In this document: in pieces, positions 1 through 7,187 of the stretch
Numbering within the stretch: position 1 is the first letter of the stretch
Layout: each line of letters opens with the position of its first letter
Source: Nitrospirae bacterium RBG_13_39_12
Lineage (GTDB): Bacteria; Nitrospirota; Thermodesulfovibrionia; Thermodesulfovibrionales; SM23-35
Direction: 5' to 3'
Assembly: GCA_001805125.1 (NCBI GenBank)
Contig: MHEF01000130.1
Location: 1-22,791 of the forward strand
Length of the DNA stretch: 22,791 nt
Position numbers and translations under genes: made by a program
Notes under the pieces: model-generated
Told to the model about the DNA's origin: nothing
Database searches by the model: none
Seen by the model: only the letters and a program-made list of their open reading frames with translations

Positions 1-67
1 AAGGTTTGCTATAAGAGAGGGTGGAAGGACTGTAGGTGCAGGTGTTGTTACTGAGGTCCTGGAATAG
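1..67 (+). CDS. tuf: Elongation factor Tu, C-terminal end (partial)
   Basis: Only the last 21 codons are in the window, read from base 2 and ending with TAG at 65-67. They give RFAIREGGRTVGAGVVTEVL plus a final E, which is the near-invariant C-terminus of bacterial EF-Tu (beta-barrel domain 3). EF-Tu is the cytoplasmic GTPase that delivers aminoacyl-tRNA to the ribosome. It is followed after 6 bases by rpmG, the common order tuf, rpmG, tRNA-Trp, secE, nusG. The rest of the gene lies upstream of the window. Confidence 0.95.
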   Translation, partial: RFAIREGGRTVGAGVVTEVLE

Positions 68-73
68 AAAGAT

Positions 74-226
74 ATGAGAGTTATAATATTGTTTCAATGT
101 TCAGATTGTAAAAATAGAAATTATTCAAGCATAAAAAATAAAAAGAATACAACTGATAAACTTCAACTAAAAAAATATTGTAGGCATTGCAGGCGTCATA
201 CATTACATAAGGAGACAAAAGCATAG
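74..226 (+). CDS. rpmG: 50S ribosomal protein L33
   Basis: A 50-residue protein with the usual L33 length. It has two cysteine pairs, C9/C12 (CSDC) and C36/C39 (CRHC), so it is the zinc-binding form. The N-terminus MRVIILFQCSDCKNRNY and the tail RRHTLHKETK match L33, a component of the large subunit near the E site. The ATG follows the tuf stop by 6 bases, without a strong Shine-Dalgarno sequence, so coupling to tuf translation is plausible. The TAG stop (224-226) shares its last two bases with the first two bases of tRNA-Trp. The zinc form suggests there may be a zinc-free paralogue elsewhere, but none is in the window. Confidence 0.93.
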   Translation: MRVIILFQCSDCKNRNYSSIKNKKNTTDKLQLKKYCRHCRRHTLHKETKA

Positions 227-298
227 GCCAGTAGCTCTAACGGCTAGAGCATCGGACTCCAAATCCGAGGGTTGGGGGTTCAAATCCCTCCTGGCCTG
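225..298 (+). tRNA. tRNA-Trp (anticodon CCA)
   Basis: A full cloverleaf can be folded by eye. The acceptor stem AGGCCAG pairs with CTGGCCT over 7 base pairs. The D arm is GCTC/GAGC, the anticodon stem is TCGGA/TCCGA around loop CTCCAAA, and the T stem is GGGGG/CCCTC around TTCAAAT. The anticodon is CCA, and the discriminator base is G298, as expected for bacterial tRNA-Trp. The 3' CCA is not encoded. The gene lies between rpmG and secE, and its first two bases are the last two bases of the rpmG stop codon, so tRNA processing must cut the transcript inside that stop codon. Confidence 0.97.
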
Positions 299-346
299 TC
301 ACTTAAAAGTGATTAGTCACAAAAAACTACTGGCTGAAGGAATATT

Positions 347-532
347 ATGTTAAATAAAATTAAGCAATTTTTTAAAGAAGTAAAAATTGAAATCAAGAAG
401 GTGGTTTTTCCTACAAAAGATGAACTTATAGGTTCTACATGGGTCGTAATAATTACTGTAATTGTTATTTCAATTTTCTTAGGCATTGTTGATCTAAGTC
501 TTTCAAAACTAGTTGGTATAGCGTTAAGGTAA
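347..532 (+). CDS. secE: Preprotein translocase subunit SecE
   Basis: A 61-residue short-form SecE, the small essential subunit of the SecYEG channel in the inner membrane. An amphipathic N-terminal helix (KIKQFFKEVKIEIKKVVFPT) carries the conserved K-x-V-x-[FW]-P-[TS] region. It is followed by one membrane-spanning helix at about residues 31-56. GAAGG about 8 bases upstream supports the ATG at 347. It is followed by nusG after 4 bases, the conserved bacterial order. Single-helix SecE of this size is common outside the enterobacteria, whose SecE has three helices. Confidence 0.95.
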   Translation: MLNKIKQFFKEVKIEIKKVVFPTKDELIGSTWVVIITVIVISIFLGIVDLSLSKLVGIALR

Positions 533-536
533 GACC

Positions 537-1061
537 ATGGGAAAAAACTGGTACGTAGTGCATACCTATTCAGGTTTCGAGGAGAAAGTAAAGCTATCTA
601 TAGAAGAAAAGATAGATAAAGAAAGCTTACAGGATAAGATATCAAGGATACTTATACCTACAGAGAGGGTTATTGAGTTAAAAGCTGGCAAAAAAAGGGA
701 AAGCGATAAAAAATTTTATCCAGGATATATTCTTGTTGAAATGGAAATGGACGATGATACATGGCATCTCATCAGAAGTACACCTCGTGTAACAGGTTTT
801 GTGGGGGGAACAAAACCTGTTGCACTTTCTGATGAAGAAATCTCAGTGATACTCCAACAGATAGAGAAAGGACCTGTCCCCCAAGTAAAAACTCAATTCC
901 AGAAGGGTGAAAGTGTTAGGATTGTTGACGGACCATTCTCTAATTTTGTTGGTTCCGTTGATGAGTTTGATATAGACCATGGCAGACTTTGCGTTATGGT
1001 AAGTATATTTGGCAGACAGACACCTGTTGAGCTCAATTTCTTCCAGGTAGAAAGAGCATGA
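537..1061 (+). CDS. nusG: Transcription termination/antitermination protein NusG
   Basis: A 174-residue NusG, a usual length. It binds RNA polymerase and links it to Rho or the ribosome. The N-terminal NGN domain starts KNWYVVHTYSGFEEKVK and contains FYPGYILVEMEMDD (about 61-74) and a glycine-rich FVGG around residue 88. The C-terminal KOW domain (about 121-174) contains the typical G-x-F-x-x-x-x-G pattern in GPFSNFVGSV and ends FFQVERA. The SD-like TAAGGT lies in the last codons of secE. The stop codon is TGA, showing that TGA normally terminates in this genome. An 85-base leader separates it from rplK. Confidence 0.96.
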   Translation: MGKNWYVVHTYSGFEEKVKLSIEEKIDKESLQDKISRILIPTERVIELKAGKKRESDKKFYPGYILVEMEMDDDTWHLIRSTPRVTGFVGGTKPVALSDEEISVILQQIEKGPVPQVKTQFQKGESVRIVDGPFSNFVGSVDEFDIDHGRLCVMVSIFGRQTPVELNFFQVERA

Positions 1062-1084
1062 ACAGAAATAAAAGTCGAAATTTC

Positions 1085-1121
1085 AAATTCAAAATTGTTC
1101 AGGATTTCAATTTCAGAATTT
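1085..1121 (+). promoter_or_regulatory. Hairpin in the nusG-rplK leader
   Basis: AAATTC (1085-1090) pairs with GAATTT (1116-1121), and AAATTG (1092-1097) pairs with CAATTT (1108-1113). The two helices are separated by an asymmetric internal loop (A1091 against C1114-A1115) and capped by a 10-base loop. This is the position where L1 autoregulates the L11-L1 mRNA in many bacteria. Whether this AU-rich hairpin is an L1 target is inference; it could simply reflect AT-rich sequence. Confidence 0.35.
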
Positions 1122-1146
1122 ATGATTTCCATGAATTGGAGGTTTT

Positions 1147-1575
1147 ATGGCTAAAAAGGAAATAATTGCTCAGGTTAAGCTTCAGATACCTGCAGGGAAA
1201 GCAAACCCCGCTCCTCCTGTTGGTCCGGCACTTGGTCCACATGGTGTTAATATAATGGAATTTTGTAAGGCATTTAATGCTCAGACCCAGTCATTAGGAG
1301 ATACAATAATACCGGTTATATTAACTGTCTATTTCGACAGATCATTCACTTTTATAACAAAAACACCTCCTGCTTCAGATCTGTTAAAGAAGGCAGCTGG
1401 TATAATAAAGGGTTCAAGTATACCCAATAAGGAAAAAGTCGGTAAGGTTACATCAGCGCAAATAAGAGAAATTGCACAGAGAAAGCTTCAAGATCTTAAT
1501 GCTTACTCACTTGATGAAGCTGAAAAGATAATAAGTGGAACTGCTAGAAGTATGGGTATTGAAATAATTAATTAA
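1147..1575 (+). CDS. rplK: 50S ribosomal protein L11
   Basis: A 142-residue protein, the standard L11 length. The N-terminal domain contains QLKIPAG-like KLQIPAGKANPAPPVGPALG and GVNIMEFCKAFN. The C-terminal rRNA-binding domain contains TKTPPASDLLKKAAGI and ends with the SMGIEI motif. L11 binds the GTPase-associated centre of 23S rRNA with L10 and L12, and is needed for the stringent response. TTGGAGG ends just before the ATG region and supports the start at 1147. rplA follows after 10 bases. Confidence 0.97.
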   Translation: MAKKEIIAQVKLQIPAGKANPAPPVGPALGPHGVNIMEFCKAFNAQTQSLGDTIIPVILTVYFDRSFTFITKTPPASDLLKKAAGIIKGSSIPNKEKVGKVTSAQIREIAQRKLQDLNAYSLDEAEKIISGTARSMGIEIIN

Positions 1576-1585
1576 AGAGGTAGAA

Positions 1586-2278
1586 ATGGGTAAGAAGATA
1601 AAGTCAATTAAAGAAAAGATCGAAATAGGCAAGCAATATTCACTTGAAGATGCAATCAACCTTGTTAAGGAATCTTCATATACTAAGTTTGATGAGACTA
1701 TTGACTTATCAGTAAATCTTGGTATTGATCCCAGAAAATCAGAACAAATGGTAAGAGGGACAGTTGTACTTCCACATGGTATAGGTAAAAAGGTAAGGGT
1801 TCTGGTTTTTGCAAAAGGAGAAAAAGAAAAAGAGGCCTTAGATACAGGAGCCGACTTTGTCGGGGCAGAAGACCTTATCGAAAAGATAGGCAAGGGGTGG
1901 CTGGACTTTGACAAGGCTGTTGCAACACCTGATGTTATGGGTCTTGTAGGGAAATTAGGTAAGATATTAGGTCCACGAGGACTAATGCCAAACCCAAAAC
2001 TTGGCACTGTTACTTTCGATATAGCAAAAGTTGTTAAAGAAATAAAATCAGGAAAGGTAGAATATAAGGCTGAAAAAGCAGGTATAGTGCATGTTTCAAT
2101 CGGCAAAGTTTCATTCGATAGTAATAAGCTAAGTGATAATGCTAATTCTGTAATTGAATCAATATTGAAGTCAAAACCAGCAACTAGTAAAGGTAAATAT
2201 CTTAAAAAGTTATCTATTTCGTCAACTATGGGACCAGGGTTAACTATTGACATAACATCTCTGGGAAAGGGGGTTTAA
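1586..2278 (+). CDS. rplA: 50S ribosomal protein L1
   Basis: A 230-residue protein, the normal bacterial L1 length. It begins with a basic N-terminus and the typical YSLEDAINLVKESS segment. It carries DPRKSEQMVRGTVVLPHG and the family signature GPRGLMPNPKLGTV, used for binding 23S rRNA at the L1 stalk. In many bacteria L1 also represses translation of the rplK-rplA message. AAAGAGGTAGAAATG gives the ribosome binding site. The 3' end GGAAAGGGGG also serves as the apparent ribosome binding site for rplJ, which starts one base after the stop codon. Confidence 0.97.
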   Translation: MGKKIKSIKEKIEIGKQYSLEDAINLVKESSYTKFDETIDLSVNLGIDPRKSEQMVRGTVVLPHGIGKKVRVLVFAKGEKEKEALDTGADFVGAEDLIEKIGKGWLDFDKAVATPDVMGLVGKLGKILGPRGLMPNPKLGTVTFDIAKVVKEIKSGKVEYKAEKAGIVHVSIGKVSFDSNKLSDNANSVIESILKSKPATSKGKYLKKLSISSTMGPGLTIDITSLGKGV

Positions 2279-2279
2279 A

Positions 2280-2798
2280 CTGAAAAGGGATAAAAAAGAA
2301 CAGGTTATTAAAGAACTAAAAGACGGATTCGATAAAGCAAAGGCTATAGTCTTTACAGATTACAGGGGGTTGACTGTTGCTGAGCTTTCTGAGATAAGGA
2401 GACTTTTGAAGGACGGAAAATTTGAGTACAAAATAGTAAAAAATACTTTAGCAAAGATTGCAGCATTACAGACACCTGTATCTATTGCAAAGGAGTCCTT
2501 CAAAGGTCCTATAGGTATAGCTATCGGCTACGAAGACCCTGTACTAACAGTAAAAAAAATACTCGAATATTCAAAGAAAAATGAGAAGCTGAAGGTTAGC
2601 ATTGGTGTTATCGAAGGCATATTATGCCAATCAGATGATTTAAAGGCTGTTGCTGAGATACCACCTAGGGCGGTCCTGCTTTCTATTCTTGCAGGAGGGC
2701 TAGAGGCACCTCTAAATAAATTAGCAGGTGCACTCAATGCTACATTAAGTAAATTTATTTTTGTAATAACTGCACTTAAAAATAAACGTGAGGCGTGA
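2280..2798 (+). CDS. rplJ: 50S ribosomal protein L10, apparent CTG start
   Basis: L10 anchors L7/L12 dimers to the ribosome stalk. The frame reads KRDKKEQVIKELKDGF, then AKAIVFTDYRGLTVAELSEIR, which is the full conserved L10 N-terminus; the C-terminal helix that binds L12 ends FIFVITALKNKREA. No ATG, GTG or TTG lies in frame between the upstream stop (2253-2255) and TTG 2370; starting at 2370 would remove 30 conserved residues. The CTG at 2280 has a strong Shine-Dalgarno sequence (AAGGGGG) six bases upstream and gives 172 residues, the usual length. The gene is one base after rplA, so there is no room for a conventional L10 leader. Identity is certain; the start codon is inferred. Confidence 0.9.
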   Translation: MKRDKKEQVIKELKDGFDKAKAIVFTDYRGLTVAELSEIRRLLKDGKFEYKIVKNTLAKIAALQTPVSIAKESFKGPIGIAIGYEDPVLTVKKILEYSKKNEKLKVSIGVIEGILCQSDDLKAVAEIPPRAVLLSILAGGLEAPLNKLAGALNATLSKFIFVITALKNKREA

Positions 2799-2851
2799 AT
2801 GGATAATTTTCTCACTTTACGTCTACCGACATAAAAAAGGAGGATTAAAAA

Positions 2852-3238
2852 ATGTCTGTTACAAAAGAGCAAGTTTTTGATTTTATCGACAATATGACAA
2901 TCCTTGAGATGTCAAAGTTTATAAAAGAATTTGAGGAAAGGTATGGCGTAACTGCAGCTGCACCAATTGCAGTAGCAGCTATGCCGGGATCTGCTGCTGG
3001 CTCAGCTGTACCTGAGGTCGAGGAGAAGACCAGCTTTGATGTAATCCTCTCCGCAGTAGGTGATAAAAAGATTCAGGTCATAAAGGTAGTAAGAGAGCTT
3101 ACCTCACTTGGATTAAAAGAGGCAAAAGATCTTGTCGATGGAGCTCCAAAGCCAGTAAAGACCGGCGTAACTAAGGATGAGGCCGAATCAATAAAGGCAA
3201 AACTTGCAGAACAGGGTGCAACAGTCGAAATCAAATAA
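2852..3238 (+). CDS. rplL: 50S ribosomal protein L7/L12
   Basis: A 128-residue L7/L12. The N-terminal dimerisation helices (about 1-34) are followed by an Ala/Gly/Pro-rich hinge (about 35-55, AAAPIAVAAMPGSAAGSA). The C-terminal factor-binding domain has KIQVIKVVRELTSLGLKEAK and ends EQGATVEIK. It recruits and stimulates translation GTPases as multiple dimers on L10. AAAGGAGG lies 7 bases before the ATG, a much stronger site than that of rplJ, in keeping with the higher copy number of L12. The 53-base gap after rplJ holds no other gene. Confidence 0.97.
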   Translation: MSVTKEQVFDFIDNMTILEMSKFIKEFEERYGVTAAAPIAVAAMPGSAAGSAVPEVEEKTSFDVILSAVGDKKIQVIKVVRELTSLGLKEAKDLVDGAPKPVKTGVTKDEAESIKAKLAEQGATVEIK

Positions 3239-3250
3239 AAAAGGAGACTT

Positions 3251-6200
3251 ATGATAAGGGTTCTCAGAGAAAGACATAATTTCGGAAAGGTTCCCCAATT
3301 TCTAGAAGTTCCAAGCCTTATTGAAATACAGAAGAGATCTTTCGATAATTTTTTACAGAAAGATGTTTCAATTGATAACAGAGAAGATTCCGGATTGCAA
3401 GCTGCGTTCCTTAGTGTTTTTCCAATAATGGATTATAACGAAACAGCATCGATAGAGTTTTTAGGTTATACAATAGGCAAACCAAAATTCAGTGTCCGAG
3501 ACTGCTTGCAGAAAGGGACCACCTATGCTGCTCCTTTAAAAATAAGAGTGAAATTTAATCTATGGGAGTTTGAAGCAAAAGAAAACAAACGGTTAAGGGA
3601 ATCCAGGGAAGAGGATGTTTATATTGGTGAGATGCCTTTAATGACCGATACAGGAACTTTTATAGTAAATGGGACAGAACGTGTTATCGTAAGCCAGCTC
3701 CATCGCTCTCCTGGGGTGTTTTTCAGCCATGACAAGGGGAAAACGCATGCTAGTGGAAGGCTTCTTTATTCAGCTAGGGTAATCCCTTCCCGAGGCTCAT
3801 GGCTTGATTTTGAATTTGATATAAAGGACATCTTATTTGTAAGAATCGACAGGAGAAGAAAGCTTCCAGCGACAATAGTACTTAAGGCGTTGGGTTACTC
3901 GAATGAAGATCTTTTGAAGATCTTTTATCCGATAGAAGATATTAATTTACAAGTCAATAAATTTACACGAGCTGTAAGCGACGTACTCCTGGGATATAAA
4001 GCAGCTTTTAACATAGTTGCCCCTGACACAAAAGAATTGATAGTTAAGGAAGGAAGTAAAATTACAAGGGGTGCCATCAAAAAGATGGAGTCATCCGGAA
4101 TCAAAACAATACCTATCTCCAAAGATGAACTTCTCGGTAGAATTACCCTGAAAGACATTATTGATCCTTCTACTGGAGAGATAATACTTGAAGGTAATGA
4201 GGTCATTACAGAAGAAGCCCTTAAGAAAATAATTTCTGCTAAAATTAACTCATTGAACCTTCTTTTTATAGATAGTGTCCACTATCTTCCTTCACTCAGA
4301 GATACACTTCTCACAGATAAAGTAAGTACCCAGGAAGAAGCTTTTATTGAAATATACAAAAAATTAAGACCTGGCGAGCCACCTACTTTAAATGCCGCAA
4401 AAGACCTATTTAATGGACTATTTTTTGACCCTAAAAGGTACGACCTTTCACCTGTTGGACGTTTAAAACTGAATATAAGGCTCGGGATTGATATACCATT
4501 AGAAACCAGAGTATTGACAGCTCAGGACATAGTAGAGATTGTAAGATATCTTTTCAATCTCAGGACAGGAAAGGGAGAAGTTGATGATATAGACCACCTC
4601 GGGAATAGAAGAATAAGAAGGGTTGGAGAACTCCTTGAAAACCAATTCAGGATAGGGCTTGTCAGGATGGAACGAACTGTTAAAGAGAAAATGACCCTGA
4701 CAGATTTGGAAACAGCAATGCCACATGATTTAATCAATGCTAAACCTGTCATGGCAGCTATAAAAGAATTTTTTGGTTCTAGCCAGCTTAGTCAGTTCAT
4801 GGATCAAACAAACCCTCTATCAGAGATTACACATAAAAGAAGGCTTTCTGCTCTCGGCCCCGGAGGTCTTACACGAGAAAGAGCAGGCTTTGAAGTTAGA
4901 GACGTACACCCAACACACTATGGGAGGATATGTCCGATAGAAACACCTGAAGGTCCAAACATAGGTTTGATTACATCTCTTTCATCATATGCCAAGGTAA
5001 ATGATTTTGGATTTATTGTAGTCCCCTATAGAAAGGTAACTAATGGAAGGGCTACAAAAGAAATAGAATATCTTACAGCAATAGACGGTGAAAAATATGT
5101 AATTGCAGAGGCGACTTCTCCGATGGATCAAAAGGGAAATCTAACCGGAGAAACAGTTTCTGCAAGAGTTGGCGGAGACTTTAAAATGGTCTCCCCTCAA
5201 GAAGTACAATATATGGATGTATCTCCAAAACAGATTGTCGGTGTTTCTGCATCTCTTATTCCTTTCTTAGAGAATGATGACGCAAACAGGGCCTTAATGG
5301 GGTCTAACATGCAGAGGCAGGCAGTTCCTCTACTTCAACCAGAGGCACCAATAGTAGGCACCGGCATGGAATATGTTGCAGCAAGAGATTCAGGCGCACT
5401 TGTGATTTCAAAACGCAAAGGAATTGTAGAAAGTGTTGATGCTTCCAGAATTGTTGTAAGAGTTTCAGAAGACGGAGGTGGAGGAGTAGACACATACAAT
5501 CTTATAAAGTTCCGCAGGTCAAACCAAGCAACAAGTATTAACCAGAGGCCTATAGTTAATGTAGGTGATGATGTTGAAACTGGCAGCATACTTGCCGATG
5601 GACCATCAACCGAAAGAGGAGAACTTTCACTGGGCAAGGATGTACTTGTAGCGTTTATGCCTTGGGGAGGATACAATTTCGAAGATGCGATACTTATAAG
5701 TGAGCGGTTGGTCAAAGAAGATGTTTACACATCTGTGCACATAGAAGAATTCGGGCTAGAAGCGAGAGAAACAAAGTTGGGACCAGAAGAAATTACACGT
5801 GACATTCCAAATGTTGGAGAAGAAGCTTTAAAAGACCTCGACGAAAGCGGAATAATCAGAATAGGGGCTGAGGTAAAGCCCGGAGATATTCTGGTAGGTA
5901 AAGTCACACCTAAAGGTGAAACTCAGCTTACGCCGGAAGAAAAACTCCTAAGGGCAATATTTGGAGAAAAAGCAGAGGAAGTGAGAGAGAGTTGTCTCTA
6001 TGTACCTCCTGGAATAGAGGGAACAGTAGTTGACGTAAGGATTTTTTCCAGGAAAGGGACAGAAAAAGACAAAAGAGCAAAAAGTATAGAAGAAGATGAC
6101 ATACAGATATTACAACGAGACCTTGAAGAAGAGATAAGAATAATAAAAGATGAGAAATTCAGAAAGATGAGAGGTCTATTAACTGGGCAGATGGTTTCAG

Positions 6201-7186
6201 AGGATTTAAAGGATTCTAAGATTAAAGAAATCATATGTCAAAAGGGGAAAAAACTCACAGAAAAACATCTTGAAAGAGTTAAGAATGAACATCTCATGCG
6301 CATAAGGATTGAAAGTAGCCGTATACGAGAAAAGATAGAATCTCTCAACGATGAGGTTAATCTTTTTATTCGTGATCATGAGTCAAAATATGATGAAATG
6401 ATTGATAGGATAAGGAGAGGGGATGAACTACCCCCAGGGGTAAATAAGGTAGTAAAGGTTTATATCGCAATGAAACGTAAAGTGCAGATAGGTGACAAGA
6501 TGGCCGGTCGTCATGGTAATAAAGGAGTGGTTGCGATGGTACTGCTTGAGGAAGACATGCCTTATCTTCCGGATGGGACACCTGTAGATATTGTTCTTAA
6601 TCCTCTCGGTGTACCATCCAGGATGAATGTTGGGCAAATACTCGAAACCCATCTTGGGTGGGCAGCAAAAGCCCTTGGACTCCATGTTGCTACCCCTGTA
6701 TTCGAAGGCGCAAAAGAATCAGAGATAAAAGACCTTTTAAAAAAGGCTGGTCTTCCATCAACAGGGCAGATAACACTCTATGACGGCAGAACAGGAGATC
6801 CCTATGATACACCCGTGACAGTTGGGCAAATGTACATGATGAAGCTTCACCACCTTGTCGATGACAAGATACACGCCCGTTCCATTGGGCCTTATTCTCT
6901 TGTTACTCAGCAACCCCTTGGCGGAAAAGCACAGTTCGGTGGCCAGAGGTTGGGTGAAATGGAAGTATGGGCCCTTGAGGCATACGGAGCTGCTTATACG
7001 CTTCAGGAATTCCTTACAGTTAAGAGCGATGATGTTACTGGCAGGGCTCGCATGTATGAAGCTATAGTTAAGGGCGATGCAACTCTAGAACCAGGGGTTC
7101 CTGAATCTTTCCACGTATTAATAAAAGAACTCCAGAGTCTTGGACTTGACGTTGAACTACTGGAGAAAAAAGGTAAGGGGGAATAG
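3251..7186 (+). CDS. rpoB: DNA-directed RNA polymerase subunit beta
   Basis: A 1311-residue beta subunit, close to the E. coli length. The rifampicin region starts near residue 508 with FFGSSQLSQFMDQ; Q515, D518, H528 and S533 correspond to E. coli Q513, D516, H526 and S531 and are all wild type, so sensitivity at the target is expected. One change is seen in this segment, T520 for the usual Asn. The catalytic-core segments GDKMAGRHGNKGVV (about 1080-1093) and the C-terminal GGKAQFGGQRLGEMEVWALE are intact. AAAGGAG precedes the ATG by five bases. It ends with TAG one base before the rpoC start, and both are co-transcribed. Confidence 0.98.
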   Translation: MIRVLRERHNFGKVPQFLEVPSLIEIQKRSFDNFLQKDVSIDNREDSGLQAAFLSVFPIMDYNETASIEFLGYTIGKPKFSVRDCLQKGTTYAAPLKIRVKFNLWEFEAKENKRLRESREEDVYIGEMPLMTDTGTFIVNGTERVIVSQLHRSPGVFFSHDKGKTHASGRLLYSARVIPSRGSWLDFEFDIKDILFVRIDRRRKLPATIVLKALGYSNEDLLKIFYPIEDINLQVNKFTRAVSDVLLGYKAAFNIVAPDTKELIVKEGSKITRGAIKKMESSGIKTIPISKDELLGRITLKDIIDPSTGEIILEGNEVITEEALKKIISAKINSLNLLFIDSVHYLPSLRDTLLTDKVSTQEEAFIEIYKKLRPGEPPTLNAAKDLFNGLFFDPKRYDLSPVGRLKLNIRLGIDIPLETRVLTAQDIVEIVRYLFNLRTGKGEVDDIDHLGNRRIRRVGELLENQFRIGLVRMERTVKEKMTLTDLETAMPHDLINAKPVMAAIKEFFGSSQLSQFMDQTNPLSEITHKRRLSALGPGGLTRERAGFEVRDVHPTHYGRICPIETPEGPNIGLITSLSSYAKVNDFGFIVVPYRKVTNGRATKEIEYLTAIDGEKYVIAEATSPMDQKGNLTGETVSARVGGDFKMVSPQEVQYMDVSPKQIVGVSASLIPFLENDDANRALMGSNMQRQAVPLLQPEAPIVGTGMEYVAARDSGALVISKRKGIVESVDASRIVVRVSEDGGGGVDTYNLIKFRRSNQATSINQRPIVNVGDDVETGSILADGPSTERGELSLGKDVLVAFMPWGGYNFEDAILISERLVKEDVYTSVHIEEFGLEARETKLGPEEITRDIPNVGEEALKDLDESGIIRIGAEVKPGDILVGKVTPKGETQLTPEEKLLRAIFGEKAEEVRESCLYVPPGIEGTVVDVRIFSRKGTEKDKRAKSIEEDDIQILQRDLEEEIRIIKDEKFRKMRGLLTGQMVSEDLKDSKIKEIICQKGKKLTEKHLERVKNEHLMRIRIESSRIREKIESLNDEVNLFIRDHESKYDEMIDRIRRGDELPPGVNKVVKVYIAMKRKVQIGDKMAGRHGNKGVVAMVLLEEDMPYLPDGTPVDIVLNPLGVPSRMNVGQILETHLGWAAKALGLHVATPVFEGAKESEIKDLLKKAGLPSTGQITLYDGRTGDPYDTPVTVGQMYMMKLHHLVDDKIHARSIGPYSLVTQQPLGGKAQFGGQRLGEMEVWALEAYGAAYTLQEFLTVKSDDVTGRARMYEAIVKGDATLEPGVPESFHVLIKELQSLGLDVELLEKKGKGE

Positions 7187-7187
7187 C

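Noticed and set aside
1507..2253. Long minus-strand open frame opposite rplK/rplA
   Set aside because: The coding strand carries unmistakable L11 and L1; the reverse translation is serine- and leucine-rich shadow sequence.
2784..2818. Hairpin (GTGAG/CTCAC) between rplJ and rplL as an attenuator
   Set aside because: Short stem with a bulge and an 18-base loop, no T-tract; too weak to call.
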